A stretch of DNA of 64,000 nt, taken from Asterias amurensis (taxonomy: Eukaryota; Echinodermata; Asteroidea; Forcipulatida; Asteriidae). Under the pieces are notes generated by a model. That model saw only the letters and a program-made list of their open reading frames with translations, was not told where the DNA came from and did not search any database. Of the stretch, positions 57,136 to 64,000 are shown piece by piece. The stretch covers positions 20,010,544 through 20,074,543 of the forward strand of contig NC_092652.1 in the NCBI RefSeq assembly GCF_032118995.1. The letters are read 5' to 3'. A program made the position numbers and the translations under genes. Position 1 is the first letter of the stretch, and each line of letters starts with the position of its first letter.

Positions 57136-57357
57136 CTGTATTGCACAGCTAATATCACTACCATGCCTCTTGTGTGTACTATGTCACGCGCCAAGTTTGC
57201 TTGAAGATAAATACGTTATCACACGCGCGCTCGTGGAAATACGGAAAATATAGCGCGTCTGCGTCCCATATCCAACTCGGCCTGCGGCCTCGTTGGATAT
57301 GGGACGCAGACGCGCTATATTTTTCCGTATTCCACTCGCGCTTGTGTGATAACTTAT
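57080..57357. repeat. Family F hairpin element, near-perfect
   Basis: Arms 57248-57276 and 57292-57320 are exact 29-bp reverse complements (GCGTCTGCGTCCCATATCC and its inverse). Outer parts: CACGCGCCAAGTTTGCTTGA and CGCTTGTGTGATAACTTATA. Confidence 0.9.
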
Positions 57358-57444
57358 AATATCGCCATAGTAGGCTATATGATTGCATTATATCACCGTA
57401 TTTATTGCGTTATATCGCCATAGTAGGCTATACGATTGCATTTT

Positions 57445-57727
57445 ATCTTCAAGTATGCGCTAATCCTCAAACCAGATTGGCAGAATGGAGTGGTGATAAA
57501 AACCTATATTGCACGGCTAATATCACTACCATGCGTCTTGTGTGTTCTATGTCACGCGCCAAGTTTGCTTGAAGATAAATAGGTTATCACACGCGCGCTC
57601 ATGGAAATACGGAAAATATAGCGCATCTGCGTCCCATATCCAACTCGGCCTGCGGCCTCGTTGGATATGGGATGCAGAAGCGCTATATTTTTCTGTATTC
57701 CACTCGCGCTTGTGTGATAACTTATAT
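57445..57727. repeat. Family F hairpin element, second copy
   Basis: Almost identical to 57080-57357 in the same orientation, with a few substitutions in the hairpin. The two copies are separated by pieces of the ATATCGCC repeat. Confidence 0.88.
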
Positions 57728-58681
57728 CACCGTATTTATTGCGTTATGTTGCCGTAGTACTGTTGCGTTAACGCCCCGTGCTGTTATATCGCCGTGCTAT
57801 TGTAGCCAGAAATTATTGCGATATTACTTAATGAGTGGAGATTTCAAAATAAAAACGGCTATTCATTGATTCATTCACTAAAAAATTGTTTCCCATTATT
57901 ATATGCAACAATATAACATCAGCTTGATGAAGTCAATAAAATATGGTACGTATAGAGGCACGGATCCAGGATTGTTTCCCGGGCAATGGTGTTGGACTAA
58001 ACTATAATCCAAATTCCTTTATTATCAGTCCCATCCACAACCTCGGAACCGCAGTAGCTACATTTTGACAGTGAGGGCGCACTGTGAGACGGCAAACTTG
58101 CGGGTGGGGGTCTAGGGGCAGGCCCATCAGGTGGGGTCCGCGGCAAAGCACCCACACGAACCAAACCAAAAACAAAACTTGTTTATTCGATTAAATTGTA
58201 TTCAATAAAGCAAGAAATTTATCTATAGGCTTAACCTCCAATAAATTACATATAATAAATCACAGTCAAACCAAAGGAGTCAAACGACAGAAAGTTTAAA
58301 CAACGAACAGTCGCCAAGTTAAATTACTGAAATACAAACAGCTCTTAACTGATATGAAACAAAGGAAAAAAGTCATTAAAATGCAGTTTTTCAAAAGACT
58401 TCAAAGAAACGCATGCCACACGAAAAAAATTTGCTTAAGCTTCAATTGTTATGAATTTGAAGGAACCGAACCACCTTTATTTTGATGTCGACAATTTACG
58501 ATTTGCACCATTTGGACGAGCATAATTATACCTTTGCGGACATTATGTCGTTCAAAAGTGACAATGGTAAAGCTTAACGATTATTATCTTTGTTAAACCA
58601 TAGTGTCATTCGAACGAGTTATAACGATTCAATACGAACTATAACAATCAGAACTTAAGTTCAACCGTTACCAGCAAGCCT

Positions 58682-61600
58682 TCACTTTCTTGCAATTGCG
58701 CAGGTCTCAAATGGCATCGGAGTCAATGTAAGACCGTTGTTAACCTCGAACGACAGCTGTTCAACATCTTTAGGTCTCTTGAAGGTGAACTGATGTAGGA
58801 AATGTGAGAAGAAGATGAACAGCTCCATCTTGGCAAGTCGCTCTCCCAGACACACACGGCGACCTGGCAGGAAAACAAGGAAGTACTGAAAGAGTTATAT
58901 CGGCGCTGATACGAAGACAGTTTTATTTTGGGCCCCGATGTATGTTGTTTTTTCTTACCTGTACTAAAAGGCAGATGCTCCTCCCTCGGCTTCAAGGAAC
59001 CAGCTTCGTCAAGAAATCTCTCCGGATTAAATTTTTCTGGATCTGACCAGATGGATGGATCTCGGCTGACGGCCCAAAGATTAGCAATGAGCAATGTTCC
59101 CCTTGGGATATCGTAGCCAAGTAGTCGGGTATCCTTGGAGAACATATGAGTAATGGCGAGGGACGCGATGGATGCCAGACGCTGCACCTCCAGGATGGTC
59201 GCCTCTGTGTATGGCAGCTGAGGTTTGTCCGCCATGTTGGGTAAACGGTCTCTACCTACTGCATCGTCGAGCTCCCTCTGAACCCTGGCTTGTACCTCAG
59301 GGTAGGCAATCATGTACAGCAAAGCCCAACGGAGGGTGGAAGCTGAAGTCTCCGTTCCAGCTGCAAAGAGCTCAAATGTAGTCAGTAACATGTTGTCAGC
59401 AGTGATGTGACTCTGGACATTCTTAGTCTCATTTTCGTAGATGTCTGTAAGAAAAACGTCGATGAAGTCTTTGGGATTGTCGGCGTCCAAAACTCTACGG
59501 TGCTCATCAATGCATTCCTGGAGGAACTCTATTATCTGACGCACATTAGTTTGTACTTCTTTGAACTTTGAGGTAAATGACAGGTTGTCCATAATTGGGA
59601 GATATGAATAAGCTCCACCACCGGATGATAGTTCAAAGTTACGGTTCAACAACTTTAGCAGCTTCTGGAACTTTGGATCAGAGTAGTCGAATCTTTTACC
59701 CAGGGTAACAGAGCAGATGACGTTCGAAACAGCGTTGCTTATCAGATGGGTTGGATTGAAAGGATTGTCCCCGTGCTCTTTGATGGCTTCGATAAGACAT
59801 CCTGCCTCAGTAGCGATGGTGAGTTCAAAACTAGACTTACCCACACCGAACCCTCTCAGGACAGTCAGAGAAAATTTCTTCTGCTGAGACCAGCTGTCAC
59901 TGGAGGCTGAAACTACACCTGGAAGAGCAATGTAAACTTGAGATTTCAACAACATTTCAACACAAAGATGGGAATGATATTCATATAGCTTTTATCTTAT
60001 GAATTACACGACCTAATCAAGCAGGCATGGACTGGGGTTTCTTTATTGATTTTGCTTTTGTATGTAAACAATTGGTTGCTCACAATCATACAGGTGCCTT
60101 GACATCCTTTTTATGCAAAATATTGGTTAAAGCTAGACACAAAGATAAACTTGTTTTTCATCATTTATCAGCCCGTACCGATTTGTTTAAATTGTCCATT
60201 CCCTGGCGTTTTGCTCATAGCTGGAGTAATCTGCCTACTGACCTTGTTAACAATTTCATATGTGCCCCCTTACCGGAATCTTTATCCAACATTTTGATGT
60301 CTAGACTGGCTTTTTAAAGTACATGTTCCATGATTTGTATCATGTTCTGTCCTTTTTAATATTTTTTGATAATTGTTGTAATTGTCCACCCCCTGCCGTT
60401 TTACTCATCAAATTGCCAACAGACCTGTTTACAATGTCATTTCATTTGTGTCCCCTTACTGGAGTTTTTATGTATTGCTCTAAAACCATTTTGGTGTATT
60501 GACCTGCTTTTTAACGAATATCCTTTTTGGACTGTTTGTATTTTTGTGTATATCTCTGCTGGTTTGCCTTTTATAGTTGTTAAGTGATTTGTATTATCTT
60601 CTGTGCTTTTTTATATGCTCTCTCTTGCCTTAATGTATTTTTGGGGAGTTGGGAGCCATACGCCTTTTGGCGATGGTTATTTTTTTACTCTCCTGGGCAC
60701 CCCACTGTTGTTTTACTTTGTTTTCTTAAACACTTTTAATGTATTTAAATGTGCTTGTAAATGTAATTGCCCGAATAAATATTGTTATAACAAAAAATAT
60801 ATTATTATTATTTGTTGATGTTTATCCTTTGGACCATACAATAATTACGAGAGGCCGCCCAAACACCTTTCATCAAAAGAGATTTCATTTACTAATTTCA
60901 CATAGGCTAGACCTATAATTTTAGGCACTTCTCTTCAAGTTCGTGACTGCAACTTGTGTTCAACTTAAGGTGTTCAAGATGTGAAATTTACTTTCAGTTA
61001 GCAGAAACAATTTGGGGTACAACCATGTGTAAATCGGCCTTTAGGACTACAGTGCGACTAGTGTTGTATATAAAGTTGAACTTTCTTTGATTTATTGTTC
61101 AACACTCGCCTCCTTTTAGCATCCTGAAATTAGTCAACATGAGTTTATTTTTTTTTGTACACCTTTATGTTGCGTAGATCCAAGTACTTGAACTCAGTTG
61201 TTGGAGTTATTCGTAATTAAGTCCTAAGCTACTGCCCGTATCGAGTTTACCAAACAGTGTTATTAGTATTTTATTTATAACCAAAAATCACTTGATCTCA
61301 AGAATAATGAAAAACTAAAGTAAACTACATTACCTAAAGCGTCTGGATCGCGTGTGATTTTCCTGTAGAAGCTTGTGGGTGGACGAGCTGCGGTGTTGGG
61401 GTGATTCAGAGCCTCCTTGATGGAAGCGAAGCTGTTGACGACCACCACCAATGTACCGCCTAGATTCATACTAAACACCGGTCCGTAGATCTTAGCCAGT
61501 CGACTTAAGCTCTTGTACTCGTGGCCGGCCAAGATGAGATTTGGGAGGTAGCCAAGAAGGGGCCATCCAGTTGGGCCGGGGGGGAGGTTCCTCGACCGTC

Positions 61601-61691
61601 GGTAAAACCATGTAGCTATGAAGAGAGCCATCAACCCAACTATCACTGACTTGACAGTCAGTATGCTAAATACGTATTGTAGGAACACCAT
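58682..61691 (-). CDS. Cytochrome P450, CYP2 clan, 3 exons, 499 aa
   Basis: Membrane-anchored heme monooxygenase of the endoplasmic reticulum (family knowledge). Exons on the minus strand: 61691-61334, 59918-58959, 58863-58682 with TGA; all GT-AG, 500 codons. Order of parts: N-terminal anchor residues 3-29, proline hinge NLPPGPTGWP (35-44), I-helix AAGTET (305-310), K-helix EVQR as ExxR (363-366), FNPERF (416-421), heme loop FSTGRRVCLGE (437-447) with Cys444 as the iron ligand. Length and motifs are complete, so it looks functional. The segment DSWSQQKKFSLTVLRGFG and the overall pattern fit CYP2-type enzymes (2U/2J/2D-like), but subfamily and substrate cannot be assigned. Two AATAAA sequences on the minus strand, at 58481-58476 and 58187-58182, could end the mRNA. 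Intron 1 (1.4 kb) contains LINE-like sequence. Confidence 0.94.
60027..60815 (+). mobile_element. LINE-like 3' end with internal duplication
   Basis: An open frame at 60027-60317 contains LPTDLVNNFICAPLPESL and ends SRLAF, in the style of a LINE ORF2 C-terminus. A decayed copy of its last 130 bp follows at 60384-60512 (TTGTCCACCCCCTGCCGTTT against TTGTCCATTCCCTGGCGTTT). AATAAATATTGTTATAAC near 60775 may be its end. It lies in P450 intron 1, on the opposite strand to the gene. Confidence 0.45.
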
Positions 61692-62433
61692 ATTTCTTCT
61701 GCGTTGAATTAATCCGACCGCGACACTTTATGTATTACCATACATAGGTTATCGTTCCAACGAACATCTGAATTACACCTGTCGTCATCATCATATTATG
61801 TGGGTATCAACACTGGAGTACTGAAGCAGCGGAGAAGTCAAGGGAATCATTATTGTGTTCCTGTGTGTGTACACTCTCACCATGATACCCCTTTCTCTAT
61901 GCACTCTCACATGTCAACCACAAAGGGTTTGAAGGTTGAAGTTTATACAACAAAAGACTAGACTTGGTTCGTGGCTTTTTAGTCGTCCTGATGGCCGCTG
62001 CAAACAGCGCCCTCTTGTGATCAACCTTCGTGTTTAGCCTAAGATCAAAATTGCGAGTTATAGGGCGCGTGATAGCTATTATTAATGTGGGGCGTTTTGG
62101 GGCTGAGATGCAGAAGAATAACTGCAATCTAAGACTTATATCAAGTCTAAAAATCAAAATACGTGATTAACATTTCTGTCGTTGGTGACGTCACAAATGT
62201 TGAGATTTGTTGAAGAAATGTTGAAATGTCTCACACCAAGCGAGAACACTGGTCTATGACCAATTCCAATGTTTGCGATATTACTTAAAGAACCACGTTG
62301 CCTTGGATCTGACGAGTTGGTCTATAAAAAGCGTTTGTAGCCGTTTTTTATAAAATGCATATGGTTGGAAAGTTTGCCTCGAAATTGCGTGGTTTTCCTT
62401 TTACTGTGCGAACTAACACGGTAGGCCGGTTAC

Positions 62434-62635
62434 ACCCCTATATTCCGACACCCCTATGTTCCGACACCCCTATGTTCCGACAATTCAGCCTATATTCCGA
62501 CACCCCTATGTTCCGACAGCCCTATATTCCGACAGCCCTATATCCCGACACCCCTATGTTCCGACAACTGAACCTATATTCCGACACCCTTATGTTCCGA
62601 CACCCCTATATTCCGACACCCCTATGTTCCGACAA
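62434..62635 (+). repeat. 16-bp tandem array CACCCCTATGTTCCGA
   Basis: Twelve units, alternating ATGTTCC and ATATTCC variants, with two longer units. Matches the inverted array at 62997-63118. Confidence 0.95.
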
Positions 62636-62996
62636 GTTGTTTCGCACATTATTACTCTGTTGATCAATAACAACAACACAACTTGTTTTACAGCCAGGTT
62701 TCCCGGTGAATTTCGGCCGGGATTAGGTTTGAACATTCATAAGATGAGTTTGTACTGTTTAAAAAAATGATGGAATCAAATTAAGATAATCGGTGCTTTG
62801 CTATTGTTAGATGCGTGTCCGACGTGTTGATAACATTTCATGAGCCTTCAATTAATAAAGATTCCAACCCTCTACTGCTACGTAAAGATATGTTACCGGT
62901 ACGTTTATGGACTAAATTGCGGTCAGGTGAAGTTTCTTTAAGTCGCACCGTTTTTCTTAAAAAACAAATGACAAACACAAAATATTGGTGCAGGTT

Positions 62997-63118
62997 GTCG
63001 GAACATAGGGGTGTCGGAACATAGGGGTGTTTGGGTCGTTGGAATATAAGGGTGTCGGAACATAGGGGTGTCGGAATATAGGGGTGTCGGAACATAGGGG
63101 CGTCGGAATATAGAGCAG
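62997..63118 (-). repeat. Same 16-bp array, opposite orientation
   Basis: Seven units of TCGGAACATAGGGGTG and its AATATA variant, the reverse complement of the array at 62434-62635, 361 bp away. Confidence 0.95.
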
Positions 63119-63499
63119 TCACCCGGTACCATTTATGGGAGTTGGGTTCCAGCCTTCATTCCATTAACATGTACACACGGGTGGATAGTCGGATACAGTC
63201 GGCGCGTTTTTTTTTTTTTTTTTTATGCCATTAACAACTTGCACTACAGACGAGAGAGAGGTTGACGTCCGTGGTCTGTCTTTTTCTGATTAATATCGAT
63301 CCGGTGTGAAATGTTTATTGCATCTGAAAGACAGCTGGCGCTCTCTTTTGACTCAACTTCCAATTAGCCGGCCTGTGTTACCGCTGCGCTGTGTACATAG
63401 TAAGGGTATGAAGGCTATAACCCAAACAACCTTCTAGGCTCTTGAAACAATATCGGACACAAAAATGTATGCAAACTATGCGACGAAGTACACGATCAA

Positions 63500-63630
63500 G
63501 TATGCAATAATATTTGCGACATCACCAAATATTTGCAAAGCTATTTGCGACATCGCAAATATTTGCAAAGATATTTGCGACATCTCAAATATTTGCAAAG
63601 ATATTTGCAAAGATATTTGCGATGTGCGAT
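63500..63630. repeat. 30-bp tandem array
   Basis: TATTTGCGACATCGCAAATA followed by TTTGCAAAGA repeats three to four times, with a shortened 12-bp unit near the end. The units contain palindromic CAAATATTTG. Confidence 0.9.
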
Positions 63631-64000
63631 GTCCCTTCAGGGCCACTATAGCTAGGCCCATCTCAGGTTGGGGTCCGCGGCAAAGCACCCACAAGCTCTG
63701 AACTATCGGCTACAAAAATCAAACCGCTGTAAGAAATACAGAGATACGGGCACACTTTTTATGCACTTCTGATCTAAACCAATCCTGGCCTTTTAAAATT
63801 AATATCCAATTCCCATGAAGTATGCAACATTAACGCATACGTACCGACACTTTTGATTGTCAATCACCATAGAGATGTGCACTAAGCTTGATCGATTGAA
63901 CTGAAGGGTTTTACAAATGGATGTTGACAAAAGTCCATGATGATTACATGCACGAAACGTTGGATGGACCAAATAAAACAAAAACTTGTTTATTCGATTA

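Larger units (their letters stand above)
53296..58681. other. Gene-poor region between the GPCR and the P450
   Basis: No coding exon recognised. It includes the GPCR 3' UTR, a SINE body (53880-54010), family G elements, a piece starting CCGGGTGTCTCAAAAAAACT (55778) that resembles a transposon end, the 21-bp array (56507-56780), two family F elements, and the P450 3' UTR at the right. 54560-55640 and 55850-56270 show nothing distinctive. Confidence 0.55.
61692..64000. other. Right end: P450 upstream region with arrays
   Basis: No coding exon recognised. It holds the P450 promoter side (61692-62340), two inverted 16-bp arrays (62434-63118), a T run at 63209-63224, a 30-bp array (63500-63630), and near the edge a block repeated from the P450 3' side. 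Confidence 0.55.

Noticed and set aside
62355-62770. Two overlapping frames with repeated PYVPT-like units
   Set aside because: The source is the 16-bp array; frames shift from unit to unit and there is no other coding signal.

Overview
The window is a piece of an animal genome, AT-rich and intron-rich, with GT-AG introns and very dense short interspersed repeats. Gene content and repeat style (foldback elements ending in 'ttaggactagtcctaa' or 'gctgcttaagca') point to an echinoderm, possibly a starfish. That placement is inference from general impression, not a database match.

Six protein-coding genes can be assembled from exons. From left to right: (1) xylulose kinase XYLB, minus strand, 15 exons between 4785 and 15522, with only the last short coding exon not found; (2) ornithine decarboxylase antizyme (OAZ), minus strand, four exons between 20156 and 25778, carrying the classic +1 programmed frameshift site TGG TAT TCC TGA at 22061-22072; (3) a CALML4-like EF-hand protein, minus strand, five exons between 28697 and 32729; (4) SLC25A42, the mitochondrial coenzyme A carrier, plus strand, six exons between 34482 and 43526; (5) a class A GPCR, plus strand, one coding exon at 52327-53295; (6) a CYP2-clan cytochrome P450, minus strand, three exons between 58682 and 61691. 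The first three genes lie head to tail on the minus strand; CALML4-like and SLC25A42 are divergent, with about 1.75 kb between start codons. The genes do not form one pathway.

The rest is introns and intergenic DNA filled with non-autonomous elements. A 132-bp element has perfect 8-bp target duplications (hAT-like). Two 370-390-bp families are bounded by TTAA (piggyBac-like). There are tRNA-derived SINEs, LINE 3' ends, and many foldback elements and short tandem arrays. The regions 1-4784, 43527-52326, 53296-58681 and 61692-64000 contain no gene I can recognise.

The most interesting observation is in the antizyme gene. Besides the normal frameshift design, a second AUG in exon 1 (25724-25726) lies in the +1 frame, and that frame is open all the way through the main antizyme domain. 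Initiation there would give a complete antizyme body with a basic N-terminus and no need for frameshifting.
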